DNA from: Anomaloglossus baeobatrachus
Lineage: Eukaryota > Chordata > Amphibia > Anura > Aromobatidae
Direction of reading: 5' to 3'
Assembly (NCBI RefSeq): GCF_048569485.1
Contig: NC_134356.1
Location: 467,127,820 to 467,191,819, forward strand
DNA: 64,000 nt
In this document: piece by piece, positions 22,852-33,860 of the stretch
Position numbering within the stretch: the first letter of the stretch is position 1
How the letters are laid out: each line of letters starts with the position of its first letter
Made by a program: the position numbers and the translations under genes
Notes under the pieces: model-generated
What the model was told of the DNA's origin: nothing
Database searches by the model: none
The model's input: the letters and a program-made list of their open reading frames with translations, nothing else

Positions 22852-23195
22852 CTAGCATGCTAATGAACGCGCAGCATCAGAGAATTGTCACGCTCACCTC
22901 TCTGCTGCCATCGTGTCCGAGTCCTGGATTTCGGCCCAGTGCGCATGATTCCAGACTTTCTGTCATGTGCACTTTGTGAATTTGAAGCCAGGACTCGTAC
23001 ACCCGGCGGTCAGGCGCACTATGAAGCCGGGTGTACAAGTCCTGGCTTTAAACACATGTATTGTGCATGACCAAAAGTCTGGGATCATGCGCACTGAGCC
23101 TTAAATCTAGGACTCAGACGCAATGGCAGCAGAGAGGTGAGTGAGATCATCCTCTGACACTGCGCATTCATTAGCATATTAGCATGCCCACAGGG
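22852..23195. repeat. Foldback MITE-like inverted repeat (about 340 bp)
   Basis: Arms pair around a centre near 23,020: CTAGCATGCTAATGAACGCG at the left with the complement of CGCATTCATTAGCATATTAG at the right; ACCTCTCTGCTGCCAT with ATGGCAGCAGAGAGGT-type sequence; and CCAGGACTCGTACACCCGG with CCGGGTGTACAAGTCCTGG next to the loop. No coding capacity. Confidence 0.8.
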
Positions 23196-23356
23196 GCGTG
23201 CTTACACACTAAAGGGGCCGAATAAACAGGGGAAATCATGCCCTTGCACCTAGTCCCTGGCATCTTTAGCATATGATAAAAGATATTTAGATATACTTTT
23301 TCTAAAGATCTCTTTATCTACACTGTGTGCAGAATTATTAGGCAAGTTGTGTTTTA

Positions 23357-24252
23357 TTATTATTATTATTATTATTTATTTATAGAGCACCATTAATTCC
23401 ATGGCGCTGTACATGAGAAGGGGGTTACATACAAAATACGTATACAAGTTACAGTAGACAGACTAGTACAGAGGGAAGAGGGCCCTACCCTTGCGGGCTT
23501 ACATTCTATAGGATTATGGGGAGGAGACAATAGGTGGGGTGTAGGTCAGGCGGCAGCTCCGCACGGTGGTCGGGCGGCAGCTCCGCACGGTGGTCGGGCG
23601 GCAGCGAGTTCATTGTAGATTGTAGGCATTTCTGAACAGGTGCGTTTTCAGGTTCCGTTTGAAGTTTGCAAGGGTAGGGGATAGTCTGACGTGTTGAGGC
23701 AGCGAGTTCCAGGAGACTGGGGATGCTCGGGAGAAGTCTTGGAGTCGGTTGCGTGAGGAGCGAATGAGAGAGGAGGAGAGAAGGAGATCTTGGGAGGACC
23801 GGAGGTGACGTGTTGGAGTGTAGTGGGAGAGTAGTTCGGAGATGTACGGAGGGGAAAGATTATGCACAGCTTTGTAGGTCAGTGTTAGTAGTTTGAATTG
23901 GATACGGTGGAAGATTGGAAGCCAGTGGAGGGACATGCAGAGGGGAGAAGCGGTGTGGTATTGAGGAGAGAGGTGGATCAGTCGGGCAGCAGAGTTAAGG
24001 ATGGACTGGAGAGGGGCGAGCGTGTTGGCAGGGAGGCCGCAGAGGAGGATGTTACAGTAGTCGAGGCAGGAGATTATGAGGGCATGCACTAGCATTTTAG
24101 TAGATTGCAAATTGAGGAAAGGGCGGATTCTGGAAATATTTTTGAGTTGAAGACGGCAGGAGGTGGTGAGGGATTGGATGTGTGGTATGAAGGATAAGGC
24201 AGAGTCAAAGGTCACTCCGAGGCAGCGAAGTTTGGGTACTGGCGAGAGCAGC
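23357..24252 (-). mobile_element. L2-type LINE, 5'-truncated, inserted in Tc1
   Basis: Flanked by an 8-bp duplication, GTGTTTTA, at 23,349-23,356 and 24,253-24,260. On minus it ends with TATAAATAAATAATAATAAT, the short-repeat tail usual for L2 3' ends. It carries the C-terminal part of the reverse-transcriptase ORF and the short 3' UTR. The endonuclease and most of RT are missing, as in a normal 5'-truncated LINE copy. Confidence 0.85.
23610..24215 (-). pseudogene. L2 reverse transcriptase, C-terminal 201 codons
   Basis: The open fragment starts in the RT palm/thumb (MTFDSALSFIPHIQSL) and shows the L2-type C-terminal block: CLDYCNILLCGLP, SAARLIH, LHWLPIFHRIQFKLLTLTYKA, SWNSLPQHVR, FKRNLKTHLFR. 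It runs without a stop to the natural terminus. The catalytic FADD box would lie further upstream and is not present. It is a truncated LINE relic with no expected function. Confidence 0.88.
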
Positions 24253-25027
24253 GTGTTTTAGAGGATTTTTTTTATTATTGATCAACAACTATGTTCTCAA
24301 TCAACCCAAAAGGCTCATAAATATCAAAGCTTAATTTTTTTGGAAGTTGGAGTGTTTTTTTTTTAGATTTGGCTATCTTTGGAGGATATCTGTTTATGCA
24401 GGTAACTATTACTGTGCAGAATTATTAGGCAATTTAATAAAAACAAATATTTTCCCATCTCACTTCTTTATTTTCACCAGGTAAACCAATATAACTGCAC
24501 AAAATTTATAAATAAAGATTTCTGACATGCAAAAACAAAACCCCAAAAAAATGAGTGACCAATATAGCCTCCTTTCTTTATGATGACACTTAACAGCCTA
24601 CCATCCATAGATTCTGCCAGTTGCTTAATCTGTTTACCATCAACATTGCGAGCAGCAGCCATCACAGCCTTCCAGACACTGTTCTGAGAGGTGTACTGTT
24701 TTCCCTCCTTGTAGATCTTACATTTTATGAGGGACCACAAGTTCTCTATGGGGTTCAGATCAGGTGAACAAGGGGGCCATGTCATTATTTTTTCATCTTC
24801 TAGACCTTTACTGGCCAGCCACGCTGTGGAGTAGTTAATGCATGTGATGGAGCATTGTCCTGCATTAAAATCATGTTTTTCTTGAACGATACCGACTTCT
24901 TCCTGTACCACTGCTTGAAGAAGTTGTCTTCCAGAGGCAGTAGGTCTGGGAGCTGAGCATCACTCTATCCTCAACTCGAAAAGGTCCCACAAGTTCATCT
25001 TTGATGATACCAGCCCATACCAGTACC

Positions 25028-25552
25028 TGTCACGCTCCCCGTGTCCCAGCACCACTCCTTACCCACTGATCCACTCCATGTGTCCACCAGTCATGGCTGC
25101 CGCTCCCGCTCCTGCTCCCCTGAGTCCTGCTCCTGGTCTCAGGAGTCTGACTCTGAGTATTGGCCTCATGGTTCTGTATAGGACCAGGCCGCGCCCACTC
25201 TCCTGGTCTTATAGGCCCAGCACACCTGAAGCAGGAAATGACATAGGGCTGTGCTGGGTATATAAGACTTGCCTGTCCATGTGGGCGGCGCCTGATCAAC
25301 GTGTCCTTAAGCTTGTCTTTAGAGCTAGGTGCTCAGGTCCCCTTGTGCTGTGTCCTGTTACTGTTTGTCTTTTGCTACCGGGTACCTGTGCCTGTTTCCT
25401 GCATTATCCTAAAGAACTCCGTGACCCTGGTGACCCGGTTACACCCGTCCCGGCCACGCCAGTGCTCCGGCTGCCGTGTACCCTGCCCCCCGGTGGGGTA
25501 CTCGGTCCAGAGGATCCACCTCCTGGGCTTACCAGTCCTCCCGGTCCTGACA
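25028..25552 (+). repeat. 5' LTR of the gag-protease element
   Basis: 525-bp LTR, TGT...ACA ends, nearly identical to the copy at 27,382. A TATATAAG motif near 25,258 may be its core promoter. Confidence 0.92.
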
Positions 25553-27381
25553 GATTGATCAGGCCATGGATCCCGCTGGAGCGCAAACATCCGAGCTGGC
25601 TGAGCTGCGCCAGGAGCTGGCACAACAGCGTGAAACCCTGACCCGGATGCTGAAATTCCTGGCGTCCGTGGACCACCGGTTATATACGCTGCAGACCGCC
25701 GCCTCGTCTGAGTCCACGCAGCAACCAGTCTCTACGTCCGAACCCGTTGTCTCTGCGGCCTCGCAACTCCGCCTCGCGGCACCGCCTCGCTATGCTGGGG
25801 ACCCCAAGAACTGCCGGGGGTTTTTGAACCAGTGCTCGTTGCACTTCAAATTACTCCCGCACCTCTTCGCTTCCGATCAAGCCAAGATAGCCTTTGTGAT
25901 GTCCCACCTGGAAGGCGAGGCGTTGTCCTGGATAAATCCGTTGTGGGAGAACGAGGATCCGGTGACGACCGACATCCGGGAATTCCTTCAGGCTTTTCGA
26001 AGTACCTTTGATGAACCGGGACGCAGTACCGCGGTTACCTCCTCGCTCCTCCGGTTACGCCAAGGAACCCTGACGGTGGGCCAGTACGCCATCCAGTTTC
26101 GCACGCTTGCCTCCGTGCTAGGCTGGAACAACGAGGCCTTGACTGCCGCCTTCTGGGAGGGGCTCTCCGGTCGCATCAAGGATGAATTAGCTGGTCGTGA
26201 CGTTCCCCGTACCTTGGATGCTTTGGTATCACTAGCCATCCGGATTGATCTCCGTTTTCAGGAACGGACCAAGGAGGTATCCCGAGAGAACCGACCAGTC
26301 CGTCACTCCTTTGTCCTGCAGAAGTCTACCGTTCCCCCGCCATTGCCTTCCTGTGATTCAAGTCCCGAACCTATGCAAATAGACCGGCTGAGCCAAGCCG
26401 AGCAACGCCGTGCAGAGCGACTCGCCCGGGGCCTGTGTTTCTACTGTGGAAGAGGTACACATCTGCTTCGTTCTTGCCCGGAGAGACCAGGTAGATCCCA
26501 AGTCCAAGGGATGGTGGGAACCGCCACCCTTCGTACCGGAATCCCTTCAGTCCCGGTTACACAGACTGTCCAGGTCACGACCGAGAAAACCCAGTTCACG
26601 GCAGAGGCTCACATTGATTCGGGAGCAGCGGGTAATTTCATCCTACAAGCTACCGTGGACCGTTATCGGATACCGGTCATCCCGCTTGCAAAACCCCTCT
26701 GGTTCGCCTCCGTGGATGGAAAACCACTATACGAACCTGTCCGGTACACCACCGAACCCGTGAGACTTTGTATTGGTGCCCTGCACACTGAGACTATTGC
26801 GTTATACGTCATCCCGAGAATGACTCCTGCGCTCCTGCTGGGTCTGCCCTGGCTACAACTCCATGACCCTGACATCTTTTGGCGCTCTGGCGCAATCTCC
26901 CGCTGGAGTCCCTCGTGCCATGATACCTGTCTACAGTCCGTTCCTCAGCCCCTGGCACCTGACCCTATTATGTCACATGAAGAGGAGAAAATGACGCAGT
27001 CCAGCGTTGTACCACAGATCCTAGCACTTGTGCCTGTGGTGCCACCAGAACCGGAAGTGATGACGCACTCCAGCGTCGTTCCACCGTCCCTGACGATTGA
27101 GACTCTGATGCCACCGGCTACCGGGGATGAGTCACTGTCCTGTGCCCGGTCCGAGACGCCCGGGCCGGTCCTCCACGATGCCAGTCCTGTTTCTGTTGGT
27201 CCTCCTCTTTCCGTTGCCCCCGTTGCCACTGCTGGTAGATCGGCTAAGCGCCGTGCGGCTAAGAAGGTGGTACGGGGTCAGCGGTCCTTCCCCGCCTTTG
27301 CGTTGGGTCCCGGTCCGGTGTCTCGATCCGGGGTGCCCCTGGGGTTCTGTGCTCGGAGGGGGGGGCTTAGAGGGGGGGTAC

Positions 27382-27906
27382 TGTCACGCTCCCCGTGTCC
27401 CAGCACCACTCCTTACCCACTGATCCACTCCATGTGTCCACCAGTCATGGCTGCCGCTCCCGCTCCTGCTCCCCTGAGTCCTGCTCCTGGTCTCAGGAGT
27501 CTGACTCTGAGTATTGGCCTCATGGTTCTGTATAGGACCAGGCCGCGCCCACTCTCCTGGTCTTATAGGCCCAGCACACCTGAAGCAGGAAATGACATAG
27601 GGCTGTGCTGGGTATATAAGACTTGCCTGTCCATGTGGGCGGCGCCTGATCAACGTGTCCTTAAGCTTGTCTTTAGAGCTAGGTGCTCAGGTCCCCTTGT
27701 GCTGTGTCCTGTTACTGTTTGTCTTTTGCTACCGGGTACCTGTGCCTGTTTCCTGCATTATCCTAAAGAACTCCGTGACCCTGGTGACCCGGTTACACCC
27801 GTCCCGGCCACGCCAATGCTCCGGCTGCCGTGTACCCTGCCCCCCGGTGGGGTACTCGGTCCAGAGGATCCACCTCCTGGGCTTACCAGTCCTCCCGGTC
27901 CTGACA
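27382..27906 (+). repeat. 3' LTR of the gag-protease element
   Basis: 525-bp LTR, preceded by a purine-rich tract (AGAGGGGGGG) that fits a polypurine tract. An open frame continues from the internal region through this LTR into the Tc1 host element. That extension is a chance read-through, not a gene. Confidence 0.92.
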
Positions 27907-28667
27907 GTACCCCACCTCCACCTTGCTGGCGTCTGAGTCGGAGTGGAGCTCTCTGCCCTTTACTGATCCAGCCTCTGGCCCATCCATCTGGCCCATCAAG
28001 AGTCACTCTCATTTCATCAGTCCATAAAACCTTTGAAAAATCAGTCTCAAGATATTTCTTGGCTCAGTCTTCATGTTTTATCTTATGTTTCTTGTTCAAA
28101 GGTCGTCATTTTTCAGCCTTCCTTACCTTGGCCATGTCTCTGAGTATGGCACACCTTGTGCTTTTTGATACTCCAGTAATGTTACAGCTCTGAAATATGG
28201 CCAAACTGGTGGCAAATGGCATCTTGGCAGCTTCACACTTGATTTTCCTCAATTAATGGGCAGTTATTTTGAGCCTTTTTTGCCCAACAAGCTTCTTGCG
28301 ACCCTGCTGGCTATTTACCATGAAACACTTGATTGTTCGGTGATCACGCTTGAAAAGTTTGGCAATTTCAAGACTGCTGCATCCCTCTGCAAGACATCTC
28401 ACAATTTTCGACTTTTCAGAGCCTGTCAAATCTCTCTTCTGACCCATTTTGCCTTAGGAAAGGAAGTTGCCTGATAATTAAGCCCACCTTATATAGGGTG
28501 TTGATGTCATTACACCACACCCCTCCTCATTACAGAGATGCACATCACCTGATTTACTTAATTCATAGTTGGCTCTCAAGCCTATACAGCTTGGAGTAGG
28601 ACAACATGTATAAAAATTATCATGTGATCAAAATACTCCTTTGCCTAATTATTCTGCACACAGTGTA

Positions 28668-29184
28668 TGCTAGTGTATACAGGGACGGTTAGGCAGGGAT
28701 TAGCAATATGCATCCAAAACTGCTAATAGTTCTGGGTGCATATTGCACCTGACAGGTTTACTTTAATAGTTTCTTTATTTGTTCTTCTTGTAGTGCAATG
28801 CATATATAAATGGTTTGGTCTAACACTAAGGCTCCTTCTATTTACAGCAGTCTTGCTTTTTTAATCCATTAATCTGAAGATGGCACATTAAAAGTAAAAA
28901 TAAATCATTAACAAGCTTGAATGCCAAGTTCTTTCTTTCCTCTGGATTGGGAGTGAACCCCACTTGCACATGCATGGTCAGGAGTGCCATATTCTTAAAA
29001 AAAAATGTTGTACTTTATATGTCTTTTAAATGTTTAAACAATATCTTGCGCTTTATTTTCCGAATTAGTACAATGTACTGCATTTTTTTATGAATTATTT
29101 ATAATTATGTCTTTGTGTACATGAACTGCAATTCTTGAATGTAAAATCATCATTTATCACATTCCCTCCTTTTTTGTCTATGAC
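28668..29184. other. No gene; small MITE-like edge
   Basis: No coding signal. The stretch ending GCACCTGACAGGTTTACTTT near 28,765 resembles the terminus of a common amphibian MITE, and GGATTAGCAATATGCAT upstream partly pairs with it. Otherwise AT-rich unique-looking DNA. Confidence 0.3.
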
Positions 29185-29187
29185 TTA

Positions 29188-30180
29188 TGGATAAAGATGG
29201 GCAAACCCGCAGATGTTCGGGCTCGGCAGGTCCGGCTTGACTTAAAATAAAGTCTAGTTTCGGGATCGGCCTTTAATCTGAACATGAACCCAGAAGCTGA
29301 ATCCCATATGAGTATACGGGGGCCCGAACTAAGGTGATGTAAAATGGTGGTAGTGTGTGCTCGGGAGCTGCAAAGGGAAACAAAACAAGGATTAAAACAG
29401 AACAATTATACTTACCGAGTCTCTCGCATGGCTGTCATATCACTTCCAGGTTCACTTATTCACCCTCATGAATATTCACTTCTTCCAATCTGTGACAGTA
29501 TCTGTTATTAGTTGCAGTCAGACTGCCGGTGTGCTGTAATTTATGTTTGGTTGTAGAGTGTAAAAAGAAATAAATAGTTGAAAAATGGTGCAGGGTTCCC
29601 CGTATTTTGATACCCAGTGCAGATAAAGAGGACAGCTCCAGGTTGTAAGTCAAAAGAAAAACACAAAACACAGAGAAAAATCCATAATTAAAGAAACAAC
29701 AAAGAAAACCCTTTTTCTCCAATTTATTAACACACAACACACCCCTAAAGGTCCGACATAATCCACATGAGGTTCCACGATGATCACGGCTCTGCTACAT
29801 CTGAGGTTGTTGGGCATTGTGATATCAGGGACACTTTAACTAAGTTACAGCTGTGAGCATTACTGAGTTCACCTGAGGTCACAGCTGGGGTTCCCACGGT
29901 ACCCCAGCTGTGACCTCAGGTGAAATGACCTGAGGTGAACACATTGAACTCAGTGACCTCACCTCAGGTTAACTCATTGAAGTCAATATGGGATTAGCAG
30001 ATTGGGTATAGTATTTAATTGGAGAAATTTCTGCACCATATCTGCATTTCCAAAAAAGCAATAAGGTTTTGATGCATTTTCAATGCGTTTTTCTGCCAGG
30101 AGATGCAGATTTTATGCAGAAAACTCCAAGAAATTTCTGCACAAAATCTGCATCTCATTATCACTGGGTATGATGGGATG
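29188..30180. mobile_element. hAT-like non-autonomous repeat (left end visible)
   Basis: Begins TAAAGATGGGCAAACCCG, close to the hAT-like terminus TAGAGATGAGCGAACCG used by the other elements here, followed by GTTCGGGCTCGGC. The inside (29,570-29,720) has the A-rich module style of the element at 15,880. The right end was not located. No coding capacity. Confidence 0.45.
29868..29924. repeat. Perfect 24-bp-arm hairpin
   Basis: Arms at 29,868-29,891 and 29,901-29,924 (inner part ACCTCAGGTGAA on the right) are exact reverse complements with a 9-nt loop. Further ACCTGAGGT and ACCTCAGGT motifs follow to about 29,970. Confidence 0.85.
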
Positions 30181-30890
30181 CCCAGTAACCACGGCTCCTA
30201 AACTGGCTTTCAGGCAAGGGGTTCCTAGCTGTCCCGGATCCCAGAGATACAACTGATGGTGACGATGTTTGGGCCACCTTTCTTGCTCTGCTCCTGTACA
30301 GCACTGATCTAATGCCCACTTCTTCCTCTCCCCAGGGGAGGGCAGGGACAGAATGGTAGAACCCACATATAAGGACAAACAGGGGAAACCAAAGCTCAAT
30401 CACACAGCACGCTCACAAAGAGGCATTAGACAACAAGTGACTAGGAGGAAAATAAGAGCAGGGAGTTAACAACAAGATAACAAGAGAACTCCACAAGAAC
30501 TCCTGGCACAAAGCAAAATAATCACCAGCAGGACTGGGATACAGCAGCATATGGACTGATGTAGCTAAAGCTATAGTCAGCATGGAAAGACTGGCTCCTC
30601 CAGATTAAAAAGATGGGGAGTGATTGTGATAGGTCTTCTACAACATGTGATCCAAGAGATAACCAGCAGGTTATCAGAAATTAACTCCTGTAAGACCAAT
30701 CATTAATGAGAATACACCTGGTCGATGCATGAGCCTGTCTGGGTAACTTAGAAGCGCCAAAGTGGGTGTAACACTAGCTGCCAGAGATGGTAAAGGGGTG
30801 AGATTAAGTGGAATCACTGAACTAGAGGGGGACCCTGGGCTTAACCTTTAGTGGGAGGGGCTTGACTAAGTGCCCACCACAAGGTGGACT
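30180..30890. other. Unclassified sequence, no gene
   Basis: No recognisable coding domain. A G-rich 3' part leads into the minisatellite at 30,900. It is possibly an interspersed-repeat interior, but I could not find ends. Confidence 0.3.
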
Positions 30891-30899
30891 CCAGGTTCT

Positions 30900-31290
30900 G
30901 CTCCCAGGGCAGAGACAAGGACTGTAGTAGCTGACCCACATGGCAGAGACGGACACAGTTGCAGACAGGCTGAGTCTCTTGTGTAGACAAGGACCACCAG
31001 GGTAGCTGAGGCAGACAGCATAGGCAGGACAGACAGGCTAAGTCACTAGCAAGGCTGGGTCCACTGGAGTGGCTGAGGCAGATGGCATGGGCAAGATGAA
31101 GAGGCAGAGTCACTAGCAAGGCTGGGACCACTGGAGTGGCTGAGGCAGACAGCACGGGCAGGACGGACAGGCAGAGTCATCAGCAGGACAGGAACCATTG
31201 GAGTGGCTAAGGCAATGGCACGGCCAGGACAGACAGGCAGAGGCATTAGCAAGACTGGGAGCATCGGAGAGGCTGAGGCAGAGTGTGATG
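30900..31290. repeat. Degenerate minisatellite, about 65-bp unit
   Basis: About five to six copies around the landmark GGAGTGGCTGAGGCAGA (about 31,069 and 31,133, with variants near 31,003, 31,198 and 31,264). Units share CACTAGCAAGGCTGGG and GGCAGGACAGACAGGC-type text. Open frames on minus here are a by-product. Confidence 0.75.
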
Positions 31291-31734
31291 CTGGAGGGAG
31301 AGGGTGTCACGAGGCAGGCAATGGATGCGATGGGCTGAAGGAAAATGGCGCCAGAGACAGTGCATGCACAGATTGAGATCAAGGAGATCCAAGATCACAA
31401 TCTGAGGATTTTCCTAAAGTCCATTGCATCTGTTGCTGGGAGATCATTGATGCCTGTCTCGCGCTGCCAGTACACCTCATCCTCCCAGCACAGGGCCTTC
31501 AGCATCACCTCAATCGTGCCATCACTGGCTTCCAGAGATCTTGGTTCACCATCCACACGGTAAGCCACATTTGGCTCAACTTTGGGAGAAAAAAGTACTT
31601 CTTACAATCCGAAAAATAGAGCAACTAAAAATGTTAGCTCAAGACTCAAAATATAAGCCATCACAGCCTCAGATCCCAAAAAATGAGAGCACTCAGAAAA
31701 TGGTGACAAAAGAGCAAATTTTTTTTATATAAAT

Positions 31735-33860
31735 TTTCTGAGTGCAGGAAGAAGTGCAGAACCGACTTAGTAACATTAAAATTGACAAATCACCAGGCCC
31801 TGATGGCATTCAACCTCGGGTATTAAGGGAGTTAAGTAATGTGATAGACAGGCCTCTATTCCTTTTATTTAAAGACTCTATAGAAACTGGGTCTGTTCCA
31901 CTGGATTGGCGGCTAGCAAATGTGGTACCAATATTCAAAAAAGGGTGCAAAAGGGAACCTGGAAACTATAGGCCGGTAAGCTTAACATCTGTTGTGGGTA
32001 AAATGTTTGAAGGGTTTTTAAGGGATACTATTATGGAATGTCTCAATGTTAATAACTGTTTAACTCCATATCAACATGGATTTATGAAGGATCGCTCCTG
32101 TCAAACTAACCTGATCAGCTTCTATGAGGATGTAAGCTCTCACATGGACCGAGGAGAATCATTGGAATCATTGGATGTCATTTATCTCGACTTCGGTAAA
32201 GCATTTGACACTGTCCCACATAAAAGACTGCTAAGTAAAATGAGAAAGCTTGGGCTTGGGGAAAATGTGTGTAGATGGGTAGGTAGCTGGCTTAGTGGTA
32301 GAAAACAAAGAGTGGTTATTAATGGTGCATACTCAGATTGGGCCAGGGTTACTAGTGGGGTGCCACAGGGGTCTGTATTGGGCCCCCTACTATTTAATAT
32401 ATTTATTAATGATCTGGTGGATGGTTTACAGAGTAAAATATCAGTATTTGCAGATGATACAAAACTATGTAAGGTAGTTAACACAAAGGAGGACAGTTTG
32501 CAACTACAGATGGACTTGAGTAAATTGGAGAATTGGGCTGAAAAATGGCAAATGAGGTTTAACACAGATAAGTGTAAGGTTATGCACATGGGAAGGAGAA
32601 ACAGATGCTACGATTACTTACTAAATGGGAAACTGCTGGAGAAATCAGACATGGAAAAAGACTTAGGCATCTTAGTGAATAAGAATCTAAATTGGAGTGC
32701 CCAGTGTCAGGCAGCAGCCACCAAAGCAAATAGGGTGATGGGATGCATTAGAAGAGGTCTGGGGGCACGAGATGAAAACATCATTCTCCCTCTGTACAAA
32801 TCACTAGTCAGACCACACTTGGAGTATTGTGTGCAATTTTGGGCGCCGGTGCTGAAGAAAGACATTACTGAACTTGAAAGGGTTCAGAGGCGGGCTACTA
32901 AAATAATAAATGGAATGGGTGCATTACAATACACGGAAAGGTTATCAAAATTAGGTCTATTTACTCTAGAAAAGAGAAGACTTATGGGAGACCTAATAAA
33001 TATGTACAAATATATCAGAGGGCCATATAGAGATCTCTCCCATGATCTGTTTGTACCAAGGACTATGACAAGAACAAGGGGGCATTCTTTTCGATTGGAG
33101 GAAAGAAAATTCCTACATCAGCATAGAAGAGGGTTCTTCACGGTAAGAGCAGTGAGGCTCTGGAACTCTCTTCCTGAGGAAGTGGTGATGGCCAACTCAC
33201 TGAATGAATTTAAGAGAGGAATGGATGCATTTCTTGTTAGCAAAAGTATAGAAGGTTATAAATAGCATAATCTTACAGGTAGATAGAAGAGCGACCAAGA
33301 TTATTAGAGGAATGGGTGGGCTGCAATACCAAGACAGGTTATTAAACTTGGGGTTAGTTAGTTAGGAAAAACAAAGGCTTAGGGGGATCTAATCACAATG
33401 TATAAATATATGAGGGGACAGTACAGAGACCTTTCCAAAGATCTCTTTACACCTAGGCCTGCGACTGGAACACGGGGGCATCCGCTACGTCTTGAGGAAA
33501 GAATGTTTAATCATAATCACAGATGAGGACTCTTTACTGTACGAGCAGTGAGACTATGGAGCTCTCTGCCGTATGATGTTGTATTGAGGGATTCACAAGT
33601 AAAATTTAAGCAGAGCCTGATCGCATTAATTGAAAAATATAATATTACCAGTTATGTATGTTGGATTTTATGACAGGGTGTTGATCCAGGGAACTAGTCT
33701 GATTGCCGTATGTGGAGTCAGGAAGGAATTTTTTTCCCCATTGGAGCTTATTTGACACATTGGGGTTTTTTTGCCTTCCTCTGGATCAACATGTTAGGCT
33801 ACGGGTTGAACTAGATGGACTTAGAGTCTCCCTTCAACCTTAAAAACTATGAAACTATGA
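31735..33860 (+). mobile_element. CR1-like LINE, 5'-truncated, with a second 3'-end copy
   Basis: Positions 31,742-33,265 hold an intact C-terminal half of a reverse-transcriptase ORF. From 33,266 a second, more decayed copy repeats the region from RRATKII onward and runs to a 3' end rich in ACTATGAAACTATGAG at about 33,860. This short-repeat tail and the RT type fit the CR1/Rex group. Either two copies inserted side by side or one copy underwent partial duplication. Confidence 0.8.
31742..33265 (+). pseudogene. CR1-like LINE reverse transcriptase (about 507 codons, truncated)
   Basis: Contains all RT landmarks in order: DKSPGPDGIQPRVL, NYRPVSLTSVVGKMFE, YLDFGKAFDTVPHKRLL (catalytic Asp), SGVPQGSVLGPLLFNIFIND, and the active site FADDTKL (about residues 236-241). 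The C-terminal NSLPEEVVMANSLNEFKRGMD block follows, then a natural stop. No upstream apurinic endonuclease domain and no start codon in context are present, so this is a 5'-truncated copy. The RT part is uninterrupted, suggesting a young insertion. It cannot retrotranspose alone because the endonuclease is missing. Confidence 0.88.

Larger units (their letters stand above)
25028..27906 (+). mobile_element. Young non-autonomous Ty3/Gypsy LTR element (gag-protease only)
   Basis: Two 525-bp LTRs (25,028-25,552 and 27,382-27,906), each beginning TGT and ending ACA, with a 5-bp target duplication GTACC at 25,023-25,027 and 27,907-27,911. By eye the LTRs differ at about one position, so the insertion is very recent. 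The internal part encodes gag (from about 25,566; capsid-like GDPKNCRGFLNQCSLHF, zinc knuckle) and an aspartic-protease domain. No reverse transcriptase, RNase H or integrase is present. It looks like an otherwise fresh derivative that must borrow pol from relatives such as the chromovirus at 55,561-61,428, whose gag is clearly related. Treated as a fossil/defective element. Confidence 0.92.
24474..28447 (-). pseudogene. Tc1 transposase, interrupted and frameshifted
   Basis: Read on minus. The start MGQKRDLTGSEKSKIV opens the N-terminal helix-turn-helix DNA-binding domain (28,447 to 28,253; SLEIAKLFKRDHRTIKCF). The next part, to about 27,912, shifts frame and includes the first catalytic Asp region (VLWTDEMRV). 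A Ty3/Gypsy element then intervenes at 25,023-27,911. The gene resumes at 25,022. The second catalytic Asp motif, QDNAPSH, lies in another frame near 24,870, and the third catalytic residue is in PPCSPDLNPIENLWSL. With an insertion and at least two frame changes the gene is dead. Confidence 0.88.
23321..28665 (-). mobile_element. Tc1/mariner element split by two later insertions
   Basis: Starts CACTGTGTGCAGAATTATTA and ends with the reverse complement of that terminus (CTGCACACAGTG), with TA on both sides (23,319-23,320 and 28,666-28,667), the Tc1 target site. A second copy of the terminal motif, CTGTGCAGAATTATTAGGCA, lies at about 24,413, so the ends have an inverted/direct-repeat layout. 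The transposase is on minus. An L2 LINE sits inside the left terminal region and a Ty3/Gypsy element inside the transposase gene. Without these the element would be about 1.5 kb, the usual Tc1 size. Confidence 0.9.

Noticed and set aside
25078-25641. 187-codon open frame across the 5' LTR
   Set aside because: LTR sequence in a GC-rich context gives long frames by chance; a near-identical one appears in the 3' LTR.
27382-28193. Extension of the gag-protease frame through the 3' LTR into flanking DNA
   Set aside because: Chance read-through across an LTR and into Tc1 sequence; not part of a gene.
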